From assembly GCA_001953115.1 (NCBI GenBank), contig LSSL01000367.1, forward strand, positions 26,946-90,945: a stretch of DNA of 64,000 nucleotides. Reading direction: 5' to 3'. Below, piece after piece: positions 1 through 13,767 of the stretch. This DNA is from Smittium mucronatum (lineage: Eukaryota; Kickxellomycota; Harpellomycetes; Harpellales; Legeriomycetaceae). Every line of letters begins with the position of its first letter. Positions within the stretch are counted from its first letter, which is position 1. The translations under genes were made by a program, and so were the position numbers. The notes beneath the pieces were generated by a model. It searched no databases. It was not told where the DNA came from and was given only the letters and a program-made list of their open reading frames with translations.

Positions 1-3000
1 TGTATTTACATTGTTCAATCGATGAACAATTTAAGTGTAAGAATGATTTCTTACTAATAGGCTGACTGGAGGGTTACCATTCCAGGATATGAAGTTTTCC
101 ATGATCAGACTGGAAAAGAGTCTAACTTAGGTGTTTTGCTGGCGGTTTCACGTAGTTTAAATGCTACTAAGATCTCTGGAATTGAAGGGAAAATTTTTGT
201 AGCTAGAGTATCAATTAATGAACTCAGCTATAAAATAAGATCTATCTATATTCCAGACAGTTCTTCACTGGAGAAGGTCTCAACCAGAAATAAGTTGATT
301 AAGATGTTTCAAACTTGGAACTTTGAAAATTCTGAAGAACTCTAGATTATTTTCGGCGACTTCGCCATGTCTTTTTTTATCCTCAACTATTTTCTGAAAA
401 GACAAAATACCGGCTTTCGGGTCGTGGAATACAATGGTAGCGATAAAACTTTCTTCTGCAGTGGAAATAGAACCTGGTCTAGCTTGGACCATGTTATTAT
501 TAACAAGTCTGCAGAAAGTTTAGTATCGAAAACTAAATTACTTCGTAATTTCTTTATATCCGACCACTGGCCAAATCCAGGAAGTTTTTAGGCAAAAAAA
601 AACCAGATTTTGGAGTTTTGTAGTACAAATTCTCTAAAGAAAGAGTTATCATCACTAAGGCTGGGGGTGATTTCGATATAAATCTGTAATCCTAACTTTT
701 GGTTACCTTTAGCGGACCTTGATGGTTTTGAATTGGATGTTGACAGTATGGCTGAAGTCTTTGTTGAAACATCTATTAAGATAGCGGAAAAACTGTCTTA
801 TTTAAGACAAGAAATCCAAAACCTATTAGATTTTTCCTTCCTCGTGGTATCAGGATGAAGATCAAGGAAAAAGATCTATCTGTTGACAAATGGCTGAATT
901 CCAGGATGTCAGGAAGTTCAGCTTTACAGGGCAAGATGTAGTACCAAGATTTATCTAACAAGAAAAAGATAGTAAAAAGAGCACTCTACCTTTCCGTAAA
1001 GATAGATAAAATAAATTCCTGGAAAAGGAGTTAAAACTGCTATTAAAAAAAATGGAAAGAGACATTGGATATGGGTAATAAGACTTCTAGATGAGTCTAA
1101 TCACACTAAGCTATCACTTGATGCGGTACGAGACAAGTTTAATAACATCCTTATAACATCTGACAAGATCCTGAATAGGTAATCAGAATTTTTTATGAAA
1201 CTCTCAGAAGATGTTTCTGGGAATTCTAGAAATAAAAAACATTGGGAAAGAGTACTTTTTAATGTGAAATTTATTCCTCTGGACATAAATTATGACATTA
1301 GATTTGAAGAAGTAAGGAATATAATTTTGACCTTAGTAAAGGGTAATACCCCAGGTAGAGACGGACTTATTGTTGAATGGTACACAGTATTAATGAAAGA
1401 CAATGATCTCTTCTACCCTTAATCACCTATGTCCAAAGATTTTTTTTCCTTACTGCAGAAAATCTGGAAAAAAGGTATTATACTAAAGACCTGGAATATT
1501 AAAGAGATCGTACCCATACCAAAAAAAGGGGATCTATAATTTTTGTATAACCATCGGGGCATAGCTTTAATTTCAATAGGGATGAAAATCTTAGGCAAGA
1601 TTATTATCAATAGGTTGACGGCGGCGTTATAGGAAAGGAGAAAAATCAATTTTCTTCAAGCTAAATTTAAGAGAGGTGAAGAAGCTATGGCGCAGGTTAT
1701 AGCTCTTTAAATTATATATATCGCCATAAGATGCTTAAGAAAACTACTTATGTAGCTTTTATTGATTTTAAGAAGGAGTATGACACTGTACCCATTGAGG
1801 CTCTTCTTAGGAAACTTCGACTCTGCAGAGTGGAGGGAAGATGACTTAACTTCTTGAAAGCCTCTACAGATAATCGGAAGCGGTAGTGATAATTGGTATT
1901 AAGTCTCTAAAATTCAATATAAACCGAAAATCTCGACAAGTGTACCCAATGTCTCCAATGCTATTTAACATATTAATCAATGATATCTTTGATAAAGTTG
2001 AATGTGACTTAGTACCAGTACCTTGAAGAGATATTAAAATTCCAGGATTGCTTTTAGCAGATTACTTGGACCTCTTAGCTGATTCATAATTGGGTTTAAG
2101 AAAAATTTGCAGGTGAATGAGAAGTGGGCCCTTGGTGATGAGATGTCTTTTCGCATCCCAAAGTGTGGAGGGATAGTGGTTGACGGAACCTTTAGTAAAC
2201 CGGAAATTTTGAAACTACAGAGACTAAATGTGCCTATAGTGGAAGAATAAGCCTATCTAGGGGTTTTTTTCAACCAAGATCTAGACCTACTCAGTTTAGA
2301 CGTAAAGTCGAAAAAGCTGGGGTTTTCTATCTCTTAAATCAGTACCAATTTCTTCGAGAGTACTTTTCTTGCGTGGAGTACTAGAGGCAGGAATGAGATA
2401 TGGAGGATAAATCCTGGGTATGGATAAGGACCGGACGAGAAGTCTGCAAAGAATCCTAAATAATGGACTGAAAAACCTAATTGGAGTATCTGAAAGAGAG
2501 TAATTTGTAAAAATGGCCAATCTTTGGGTGGAATTTAACATTTCTTTCTTATACGCAAGCTTAGGGTATTTCAGGGCTAGAGCGTATGAGAAATTTCAAA
2601 CTTTTAACTCTCCGGTCTCCAAATTATTGAGAATCGATCTGATGGGTCATAGGACAAAGTGTGTTATGGCTGGGTAAATCGCTTCAAACTCAACGGGGTA
2701 AGCGAATCTGATTTTCTTATAGAATTAACTATTAAGATGGCAAAATTCAAACATTCAGATTCTTATCTGAAATTTGAATTCCAAAAGAAAAATAACTACT
2801 GGAAAATGGGATGGAACCAAACTGGGTACTCAGTTGGACCTACATGATATGTTGTATGGAGATTTAAGGGTATTTGGAATACCTTTATAGCCTCCAAATT
2901 TGGGAGAGGAGATGAAGAAATGGAAGAAAAGTGTCCCATATGCCTATCATATATGGAGCGCGGACTCGAATTACTTTCATCTATTATCTTACTGGAGTTT

Positions 3001-3436
3001 CCAAGGATCATGAAGGTAGTAACGCTTCAGGTTTGGAGACATTGTCAATCAACCTGGCCGAACAATTATACTTGCATCCCGAACCTCTGGGTATCTACCT
3101 TCTGGGCGGGAGCTCCGGCGGACATCCTAGGACTACGCAGATGGGTGTAGAAGAGGAGAATATTGTGAAAAAAGTTTCTATTTTTTTACAACTGGCAATG
3201 CCTATATACACCGAAAGGTTATGAAAGCATGTAAAGTGTCCCAAATGAGTCTTAAGTCTCTCGAGATATGGCTAGAATATGGTCTCAGAGATTCGAATTT
3301 TGGTTAATCTTCAGTGTATACCGAAGGCGGTTTTTGTCTGAGCACAGTATGATTGGGCTCCTCACCAAGAAGCTACACATACTGCTAGAAATAACAAGTT
3401 TTGGCCTGTGTTTCCGCCTGGGATTTTAACTTAACT
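1..3436 (+). pseudogene. Degenerate non-LTR (LINE-type) retrotransposon ORF2: AP endonuclease plus reverse transcriptase
   Basis: Reading across frames gives an eroded LINE polyprotein that enters from the left window edge. An AP-endonuclease-like domain spans about 60-590, with YIP, GDF (N of GDFN replaced by A), SSLDHV and SDHWP motifs. Reverse transcriptase follows at about 1290-2170: TPGRDG at 1350, IVPIPKKGD at 1510, NHRGIALIS at 1550, FIDFKKEYDTV at 1760, SPMLFNILINDIF at 1950, and LLADYLDLL at 2050, where the catalytic ADD has become ADY. SFRIPKCG is near 2150. A CPIC...E zinc-knuckle-like segment lies at 2932. Stops and frameshifts occur throughout, so it is not functional. An A-run and (AT)n tract directly after the last coding-like sequence (3437-3466) looks like the 3' tail. 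Base composition is clearly richer in GC than the desert that follows. Assignment to a named LINE clade is not possible by eye. Confidence 0.85.
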
Positions 3437-3466
3437 CAAAAAAAATCATATATATATATATATATG
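3437..3466 (+). repeat. A-rich/(AT)n tract at the LINE 3' end
   Basis: Eight A residues followed by TC and an AT dinucleotide run lie exactly where coding-like sequence stops and AT-rich desert begins. This is the expected place for the tail of a target-primed LINE insertion, although simple AT runs are common in this window. Confidence 0.5.
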
Positions 3467-5480
3467 CAAATTACATTAAATTTTGAAAGAATATTTATTA
3501 AAAAAAAGTGAAAAAAATTTTCATTTTTAGATAAGAAAATTCATTTTCATGTAATTATTTTTAAAAATAAATTCAAAAAAATACTTTAAAATAAGCAAAA
3601 ATTGCTACCAATTATCGTCTATTTTTTTTTTCCTTATACTAATAATTCAGCCGATAGAGTTAATATATCGGTATAAAAAAATCCAATATAGAACATTTTA
3701 AATTTAACTAAATTTATCAATTTACCAAAAAGATTAAACAAGAGTAAGAAAAATCATATTTCCTTCAATTCTTAAAGAATCGATTAACTAAATCTCATTG
3801 AAAAAATAAAAAAATATTTTCTTTTAAAAAGGTAGAAATAAAAAAAGGAAGCAGTGTTTTTTTGTTTATCTTAATCTAATTTTACCATACTGAAAATTTA
3901 ATATATATAAAATAAGTTGAAATATTTGAGCTACTAAATTTTGATCCTTTTATGGATTTATTTAAAAAAAAAGAATTTTTTATTTCCAAAAAACAAAAAT
4001 AGAATTTGGAAACATATTTATTTCTATTAAAATGAAAATATCTCTATCTTTTATTCTATTTTGATTGAAATTAAATTACAGATATATTGAGCATAAATTA
4101 GATTTTAAAAATAAAAAGAGCAGGGAGGCTGAAGAAAATACAAAATGATATAAGATTATATAGATAATTTTTTTAAAAATATTAATTTATCTGCTGATTC
4201 ATATTTAAAATTAAAATTTACTGATTTATTAATAGTAATCGCGACAATCAAAATCACTTTCTATAAACTATTAAAAAGCGTTACTGAGCATTTGAAAATA
4301 TTTATTGATGTAAAAATATTCATTAAAAAATAAAGATAAGAATATATATAACAACATGAAACAAAAAAAATAATAATTAATTATTGTGTGTATAAACAAT
4401 GTATTCATACATTAGTATTATAAATTTTATAGATCGATTGAAAATATTAGAAACAGATATTTGGATCTTTTTTTTTATGCTAAAATTCGGTGTCATATAT
4501 ATATTTTTTCTAATTCAGATACTATATTTTCCAAAATAGGTAAGGGTGCACTTAAATAGAATCATTTGGATATTTGGCCACGTTTTTGATAAAAAAAAAT
4601 TGAATATCATTGACGATACAAAATAAAATAACTAAAATTTTAGTAAAGAACTAAATAATATCAAAACATGATACCTATATAAGTAATTAAAATTATTGCT
4701 TCTATTCTAAATTTAATAAAGCCACACAAAAGATATGAATAGTCTGAATAAATGAGTAAAACTCACAAAGATAATTTATTTTTTATACCCTTTTCCTTTT
4801 TATAAAGATATTTTTTACTATTTTAGAATCTTAATGAAAATTTTGTCTTCATTGATTTCAAATTATAAAGTTACTTATAAATTAATTTGCTATTTTTTAT
4901 TGAAATTCAAAGGTGATACTATTTGTTATTTCAATTCCAACTTTATCTCATAAAAAATATCAGATCTTCACTTAGTTTTTCGTATTAGTATGTGAAGAAA
5001 AATAAATATTGTGATTCTCTGTCATTAGTTGTCGAAATTTAAAACATTTATCAGGAATTATTTTAAAATTTCATTTATAAGTTAAAAATACCATATTTTA
5101 ATTTGTACCATCTGAATAGAATATTTTTGATAAGTTATTTTATAAATATATGTGCTAAATGGGAGTTATTTTGAAAATAATCTATTTCCCAGACCTAAAT
5201 CCAATATATGTATACAAGCATTTGTAGAATTGTAAGAACAGAAAGATATTCCCTTTCTTTTACACAACCAATTAATTACGGCCAATTAGATCACCAACTG
5301 AAATAAATCATTTAAAATGATTAGAAGGAGCGAAGGTACTAAGAAACAAAGAGCTTCCTGTAAAGAGAGGGTGTATAGCAAATAAAGATGATTTTTATTC
5401 TTATGTTTCAAGGGTTTAAGATTTTAAGGCTTGAAAAGCGCGCTAGGGAGCTTTTATTTTGTATTATTGTTTTTTTCTTT
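3467..5480. other. AT-rich intergenic desert
   Basis: Extremely A+T-rich sequence with stops in all frames. I see no gene, RNA or structured repeat. GC rises slightly after 5200, leading into the possible retroelement fragment at 5492-6005. Confidence 0.6.
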
Positions 5481-5491
5481 TATAAATAAAT

Positions 5492-5566
5492 ATGAGTACT
5501 TCCAAAAGAATGAAGGGGCATGGAAAAAACAGAATCAATAAATCTAGCGTATCTAAGAAATTTTAA
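5492..5566 (+). other. Lysine/arginine-rich 24-codon ORF of unknown status
   Basis: A short ATG-started frame encodes a basic, serine- and lysine-rich peptide beginning MSTSKRMKGHGK. It lies in a patch whose composition is less AT-biased than its surroundings and 290 nt before a gag-like fragment in the same orientation. It may be a retroelement remnant or chance; I do not recognise it. Confidence 0.2.
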
Positions 5567-5720
5567 AGACGTCTACTTATTATAGTTGGTAATTTAGAAT
5601 TTACACTATTTTGAATCGACATCAATTTCCATCTTTTACTTTAAATTTTGACGAGAAAAGAATACATTTCAGTTTAAACTAAACATATTCTAACTCTTAC
5701 ATTTTATACCCACCGAACAG

Positions 5721-5810
5721 AAAAAAAAATAAACATAAAAAACATAAAAATAAACATAAAAATAAACATAAAAATAAACATAAAAATTATATACAGAAAA
5801 ATAAACATAC
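5721..5810. repeat. Tandem AAAAATAAACAT repeat
   Basis: A 12-bp unit AAAAATAAACAT recurs about five to six times with minor variation between 5721 and 5790. Two further AAATAAACAT matches extend to about 5810. It directly precedes the gag-like fragment. Confidence 0.8.
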
Positions 5811-5855
5811 ACATTATAATTATAAGTCAACGCTTCGGATCTTAACTTTAACAGT

Positions 5856-6005
5856 ATGCACACACGAAATTCTCAAAAGATCCTTACGCCTCAGCAATAA
5901 GACTCAGGAGAGCACTCTGGTATTGAAGCCCCCGATAAAAAAACCGAACCCAGTAGTGATAATCCCACACGATTAGCAAAAACTGCAACAAATTTATTAA
6001 GATAA
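5856..6005 (+). pseudogene. Possible retroelement gag N-terminus, interrupted by one stop
   Basis: Translation from ATG 5856 gives MHTRNSQKILTPQQ, a TAA stop (one C-to-T change from CAA), then DSGEHSGIEAPDKKTEPSS and on to a second stop at 6003-6005. The Thr/Ser/Pro/Asp-rich composition and the MxTR start look protein-coding and recall the N-terminus of fungal LTR-retrotransposon Gag proteins. No nucleocapsid knuckle, protease or LTR is visible nearby, so family assignment is only a suggestion. GC content drops again immediately after. Confidence 0.35.
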
Positions 6006-9000
6006 GATAAATATTAGCTAAAAAATATTGTGGGATAAGTAAGATTTGTTTTGAGAACTTACCAAAAGTATGTAATGTAATTCTTTAAACCTAATAAATT
6101 ATAAAAACATAAATATAGAATTATGCGTTATAATTGAGTGTTTTTTTTTTTTTTAATTAATATTTATTGTATAGAACCTAATCCTTAATAATCTCGTATT
6201 TGATAAATAAAGCCAATATGTGAATTCAATATTAAATATCGAGCATCAAATTAATATAATTAATGTCCCTTTTACCAAAAATATAGTGAAATAATATCTC
6301 ATTGCAACAAATCAAATATCATTGATATACCAATTATTATATTAATAGATATTAAAAATAAATAGGTTGGAGCAAGGGCCATATTAATGATATTAATTTT
6401 TAGTAAAGAAACTATTTATAACCAATAAATTTGATAACCTAACTAGTCATTTCTCTATCTCTGAAATATGAAATTTTTATATTTTAAATAAAAATCTGAC
6501 CAATTATAGTACTATCATAAAATATGAATTTCTAAAAATATTATAAACTCATATTGCGCATAAATACATATTTATTTAGAAATATGTTTGCTATACACCA
6601 AATATATCATTAAAATCAATTTCAAGAGGTTATAGCTTATGATTATGAAATATTTAATTTTTAAAATATTTAATTTTTAAAATATTTTTTGGAATAAATA
6701 GGATGACTATATAAATTAAAACATTATATAATTTATTTTAGTTTCAACATGGAATTAGGTTTTTTTTTAAAAGCATTTTTGTCTAAAATTAAGTATTGTT
6801 TTATTTAACAAATTTTCAGCTATAATTTGTAGCTAAGAATTTTTGACCCAAAAAATCGTTTATTTTAAACGTATATTTGATTAGTTGCAAAAAATAAAAT
6901 AAAATCACTAAATTTTTTAATTACGGTTATCTCAAAATTCAGCTTTCATCAGCCATTAAAAATACCATAATAAGTTTTGAGATATATTAAATACTTTATT
7001 TCAAATCAGTTTATTCAATCGATTTTTAAATTTATTCCATATAAAACCTAGATTAGTTACATTTTTACAATGATTAAACTACTTTTGGAACATATTATGA
7101 AACAAATCTACCATTTCATGACTTTACCAAGACTATTTTTTTGGTTTAAATCGTATAGGATCGATAAAATCCATTTAATTCAATTTTATAAATATCAAAA
7201 AATTGGAAAAAATCCATGTGTTTAGATCAGCAGTATAATTTTCTTTAAATTATTTGAATTTATTAAAAGTTTTTGTCATCGAGATTAACAAATTATCCAA
7301 TATTCACTGATGTTTTCAATATCACATATATCTCAAAATCAACAATTCATACTCAAATACACTTGGTCCTCACATACACATTCAACATATATATTAATTT
7401 ATTTTGTCAAATTGAATATTTTAAAATCGATTTTTTACAAAAAAAATTCCATAAGTTTTTAAATTTTAACTGTAGTTTTTTAATTAAAATGATTATTTCC
7501 TTAATTTCTGCCTTGCCCTTATATGAAATAAGTTTTAAATTAGTATTATATTGATTATATAAACCGGCTATTTTCTTACATAAATTTGTAGGAATAATTT
7601 TCAAATTATATTAAGGAATAATATAAAATTTAATTTAATTTTTTGTTTTTATTTCTATTTGAATGAATTTTCTGGATATCAGATATCTATATAGCTACTA
7701 ATTAATATAATTATGCTTTAAACTATTATAAATATATTATAATATCGATTTTAAAATATTCAGTAAAAAGCTATATTGTTTATAAGTAATTTGGATTTTT
7801 TTATAAAAAAATAACACATATTTTTATAAAAACTGATTTTTTTATTAAAGATCAATTTTTTTTTGACAAAAAAACTGTCAAATTTTATATAATATATTAT
7901 AATATATTATAATATAGATAGTATTTTGATTATTAAATTTTTTTTATTTGAAGTTATATATATAAAATGAAAAAATGTTTTAAATGGGGTTTTATATAAA
8001 ATTGGTAACTTTCATCTTTAATATGATACAGTATTTCTAGGCTGTAATTCATTAAAAAATTCTGAAATTTATTTTAACCAAATTATTATGAAGTCTGTAA
8101 AAAAAATTTATGCTCGTAATTTAGACTGCGATTTTTTTCTAAAAAAACTTTAAATAAAACAATTTCTTATGCTATAATAAAATTTAAATTTATAAAAAAA
8201 AATCTGGTAGGGTTAAATGATTGAATTCTACTTCTCTTTTGATGATATTATCTAACAAAAATATATTTACTGAATGTATAAAAGTTTTTGACTTTTTAAT
8301 ATATATAAAAATCTTTAATCATGTTCAAACAAAAATTTTGAAAATTTTCCATTATTAACGTAATATATTTAATTATAAATTTTGACTATTTTATAAGCTA
8401 TATATCTTTAAAATTTAGTTTATTTGTATTGTTATTTTCAATATTACAAATTTCATTTATTTTAAACCGATTTCAATTTAATAGATAAAACTTCATATTT
8501 CTTCAAAATCATGTTAAGAAATTATTACAGTGCTATTATATTATTAATTGCTTCATATATTTTTTATGAATACTTTTATTAATAAATTTGATTTTATATC
8601 TTATTTTATATGAAAAAGTATTATAAAAATTAAAATACTAAAAATAAATCAAATAAAAAGCTGTTATCTAAACTTTATAATATAATTAATCAAAATTATA
8701 AAAAAAATTCTAGAAAACTAACGATTAAAACATAAAATAAAATAAAATTATTTCAATAGAGATTGACTTGATTTAAAAATTGTCATAATTAAGACCCAAT
8801 ATTTAACATTTACTCATAATGACAATTGTATAGCTTGTAATATAAGTATAGCAATAAAATATTAAAATATTTTATATTTTATATTCTCTATTCGATGAAT
8901 GTGATTAATTTAAATTAAGCTAGTTTTAATTTGAAAATATAAAAAAAAAAACAAAATTTTTTACATTAGTCTTTAATTTAAGAATTTTTTTGTAAGATTT

Positions 9001-12000
9001 AAAAATGATATAAATTTTTAAAAATAAATAATATATTGCAATTTAATGTCGACAAAATATTGTTAAGTTTAAAGGATCTAATTTACTCATTTTTTTATCT
9101 GAAAAAAATAAGGTTATTGGGAGTAATACAAAGACAGTTTAAAAAAATTCGTTATTATTAACCTTTTATTTATAAATGTTTAATCATTTTATGTGAAAAT
9201 ATATGTATGAAATTTCGGTTGATTTTTAGTATTGATAATTCATGTACTTGCTATTAAATATCAAATTTTATAAAACATTTCTTTTTTCGAGATTTTAAGT
9301 TTAGGACTAAAGAAAATAATATTATATGAATTTATGTATTTTTTTTGTACTTATATTTGTTGAAAGTCTACTGAAACTATAGAATTTATTTTAATTCGTT
9401 ATTCAGACATTAAATTAATATTTTTGGTTTTTTATTTAATTTTTTACTAGTCTAGATTTCGAAATTCTACAAATAATTTAGATTATTATCAATTCTTTTT
9501 TGAACTTTTGAAAAATATCAGAATAAATATATATATTAATGAAAAACATAGAATATATATTTTTATATGTCTATTATATCTTTTTTAGGATAATAATTCA
9601 TTTCAAGTTTTTTATTGGAAAACCTTCATAATTTAGATTGTTTAATTCTTTATCGAATGAGACGGTGAACAATTTCTAATATTTTTAATGATATTTAAAA
9701 TTAAAAATATAAAATTAATGATCACATGTGTGAATAATTTTTATTTTTAATAAACTAAATTAAATATATATATTCTATTTATATTTAAAATTATTCTTTT
9801 CAATTAATATTCAATAAAAAAAAGTTACCAATTATATTATTATTCTTATTTTATTTTACTGAATATTTTTAAACCATAGTTTTTTTTAAACAATTTATCT
9901 TTAAATTTATAAAAAAAATTCATTAATAAAACTTAATTTAATTTAATTTAATTCACTTTTAATTATGAATAATAAAATTTCTAAATTAATTTTTCACTAT
10001 TTGCTAATAATTTCCCATTTACCGACCTTAGTTTTATTGATGTTATAATTTGTCGAATGATTAATCACTTTTTACATAATTTACATGTGTATTAGGTATT
10101 TAAGTGCCAATACACCCATAATTTTATTTAATTTTATTTCGTAATGGTAAAAGTTGTTTTAAATAATATTTTATTTATATGTATAAGAATTAATATCAAA
10201 ATCACTTTAATTTTAAATTTAAACCATAAATAAATATCTAATTTTTTTCTTGTTAAATTTTAAATTATTTATTAAAAATCGAAAATTTCAAATTTTTAAA
10301 AATTTATCAAATTGAAGAAATCTATATAAAAGTGCAAATTTAAAGCAATTAAATCAGCGCATATTTTATTAAAAGAGCCAATTTTGACATTCGTTCATGA
10401 ACAATGGATGAAACAATTATTTATGTAAGTCTTTTTTATCTGATTTCAGATTAATTTAAATATTTATGTAAAATTAAACTAAAAATTTTTTTATATCTTT
10501 AAAAAATAAGTTTTGACTAAATTGAGTTGAATTCAATTATTTTAATAAACCTAAATTCCATTTTATTTAGATTTTCTACTAACTAACCGAAACTCTTTAT
10601 TTTTTATTTAATCCAATTATATCTCGTCCAAACCTTTTTTTGACACCGATTAAGTATGTCCACCAATTTTCGTAAGATAATAATACTTAATTTAGAGTCA
10701 AATTTTATTTTTCATTATTTTTTATTTCTAATGAGTTTTTTTAGATAAATTTAACGGGTAGGAGTGCATTTGATTTTTATTATATGAAAGGTTTAATATA
10801 GGTATTCATTTTCAGATAAAATTTCAATCTATAAATCAAAGATATAACCATTTTGATATTAAAATCGTTATTTTATTAGATAGTTTTTTTATTTATTAGA
10901 AAGAAAAGCTATATCTGCAAATTGGTGTACTTAATTTTTTTAATGATATAAAAATATTGTAATTAGCTGTAAATATACTTGATTATATTATTTTATTGAT
11001 AGGCCACACTTTAAAATTAGTCGAAAGCTACTTAAAGCGTAAAATTTTGTATAATATAACTGAAATCTAATTCAGATAGCAGAGGATTGATCAGAATGTT
11101 TGGTTTAGCTCAAATTTATTAATTTTACTACTATCCTTTTTCTAAAATCCAGTTTAATAAGTTGTATTAATTTTACCAAAAACCTGAATATAAATATAAA
11201 TTCAAGTGAAAATTTATCAAAAATCTATGCAGATAAACAACAAATTGTAAAAATAATTAATTGAATCGAAAATTTTTTACGAGATACATAATATTTAGAA
11301 AAAAATAAAAGCCATTATAAACATTGAAAATAATAAAAACCTGATGATAATATATTTCAAATGTAGAAATAAAGGGAATAAATAACGGATTTAAAGTCGA
11401 TTTATTTGAGTTAATATAATCATTGGACTATTGATAATTTATTATCGGATTTTGAATGCAAGAGATTTTTTTTTATTTTAACCTGAATAAAATGAAATTT
11501 ACAGTTATCACTTTTACAAACTCTTATCTGGTATTATAAAAAGATATGAATGATTCTTGTTGAAGATGGAATTTTGTTTGGTGTCACCTTTACTGGCTAA
11601 TTCATTGATTCGACTTCTGCAATTATTTCGCTTAATTAAATTTAGTGGTTTTATTGAACTAAATAAAAATGAATTTTCATTTTTCTAATTTCTAATTAGG
11701 AATTTTAATGGCTTTTAGTGCAGCTTAATTTTTTTTTTATCATTTATTATCACTTTTTTTGGATAAAAGAAATTTTTTGGGAATTTATGCTGAAACAAAG
11801 TACAATTTAAAATGTCTCTTCATTAAGAATCTTTTATATAAAAAAGTAGGTGAACAAGTTTAATAAGATGATTTTTCGGAAGTAATGGATTTTTTGCTTA
11901 AAATAGTTATATCAAATAACTAAGCCATTATCAAATAATAAGTTCTTGTGATAATCTACTGGATATAATGTTATATTGCATTTTACTAAAATTTTAGGCT

Positions 12001-13660
12001 AATTTTCTATAAATGTAGTTGTTTCGATAAATGGGGATACATCTCAATATAGTATTTGATTTAAATAAACACATTTTTATCGGTACGAAGAGTTTTTTTC
12101 AAAAATAATTTTTAAAAGTAATTTTAATAATGGATCATCGAAATTCTATAATTCTATTCTTTTATAAAAGTGGATAAATTTTCATAGCCCCACAATATTA
12201 TTTAAAATTTATGTTAGTGTTTATTCTCATTATTTTTATATATTTTAAAATGACTCCAATTAAAAATGAACAGAAAAGAAAGAATGTGTTTTAATAAAGA
12301 CATTTACGTTATGTTATATTTTATTGATTATAAAAATCATGTTTATGTATGTATTTTCTTTTAAAAAAATGTACTGTTTGGCTATAAATAACACTCTTGT
12401 TTAAATTGATATGCTAAGAATAGTTTCAATTGTTTTTGTTTTTTTTGAAATTATAACGATTTTTTCAAATAAAAAATTCATACGTATTTACACGATCCCA
12501 CTTAAATACAAAAAGCTTATTTTGAAATGTTAGAATTTATTTTGAAAAAAACCCGTTTTTATTGATAAATATTTTTTTATTTTAATTAAACCAATATAAC
12601 GAGATGATATCCCCCATTTATCGAAGTAACTCCATTAGTAGAAAATAAACCTGAAATTTCAGTATAAACGCTATTTAACATTATATCCTATTTGATAATG
12701 GCATAAGTTTTTGATGAGTTTTTTAATTGGCAGAAAAGTCACTTCATCGAAATAAATCAACTTATTACATTGGTCACCTAGTAATTTATTGTCAATTTAT
12801 TATAATTATTAGGTTTATTTACTTCAATTTAATAATGAAATAGTAACCTCTCTAATATGAAAAATTTTAAGCTTAAATAACCAGTTTTTTATTTTTAATT
12901 AGGATGGGTTTAAATTGTAAATTTTGTTTGGTTGAATTGGGATATTAAAAAAATTATAATGCGATATAAATGTAACCCGCATTTAATAATCCAATAAACA
13001 TCATAATACCAATAAATGCAGCTATTTAAATAAACACGTATATTATGTCTAGTTTTTGAAACGATTATAAAAATTATCCCTGATAAGATTGGTGTGAAAA
13101 TTTTTACACTATAATAATTTCTAAATAAATTTAATTTTTTTTTATTTAATACAGATTAATCTACCATATTCCTTTAAAAATAAGAACGTAAGTATTTTAA
13201 TGTTAGATCAAAATGATTAGCCTTTATATTTTTAGCGACAATTTTAAAATTTTGATTTGAGATTGAAAGAAAAGGTGATTTTATGTAATTAAAACTAAAT
13301 TTTCGGGCTTTTAAAAAATTACATGTAGTTCAAAAGTTTAGATTTTCGATTTTTAGTTAAATTTGTAGTTATTTAGGCTAACTGCATAGGTTTTGATATT
13401 TCCCCACTTTACATCTTTTTCAATTAAATATCTTATTAGGCAACCCTATTTGTAAAAACAAATATGGTAAGTCAAAAAAATGTGAAATATCTCTTTACAA
13501 TTTAATTCCAGCAATATTCCGAAGATGGATATTAAATAGAATTTAAAAGCTTTATCTTTTCAGCTCTTATTATTCATCCTTATATTCAAGATTTAATTAT
13601 CCGTGCCATTTGAAATTAATTGATTTCGACATTAAACTCATCATTTTCATAATTACTTGA
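6006..13660. other. AT-rich intergenic desert, 7.6 kb
   Basis: Homopolymer-rich A/T sequence with stops in every frame. The only structure noticed is short: a duplicated AAATATTTAATTTTTA near 6650-6680, short ATATATTATA iterations near 7890-7912 and a small TTTGACA/TGTCAAA hairpin near 7863. The frame at 7273-7554 starts with a non-ATG codon, is Phe/Ile/Asn-rich and resembles nothing. No gene is supported. Confidence 0.6.
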
Positions 13661-13668
13661 AAAATATC

Positions 13669-13678
13669 TATATAAAAA
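13669..13678 (+). promoter_or_regulatory. TATA-like element upstream of the 330-aa secreted-protein gene
   Basis: TATATAAAAA lies 90-99 nt before the ATG at 13768, a plausible distance for a TATA box with a short 5' leader. In such AT-rich DNA the match is weak evidence. Confidence 0.35.
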
Positions 13679-13767
13679 CTACAATTGAATTGTATTTCAA
13701 TGATAATGTCAGATTCCCCATATTTCTATAGCGAAATAATAGAAATAATCACTCTCCTTTTAAAGAA

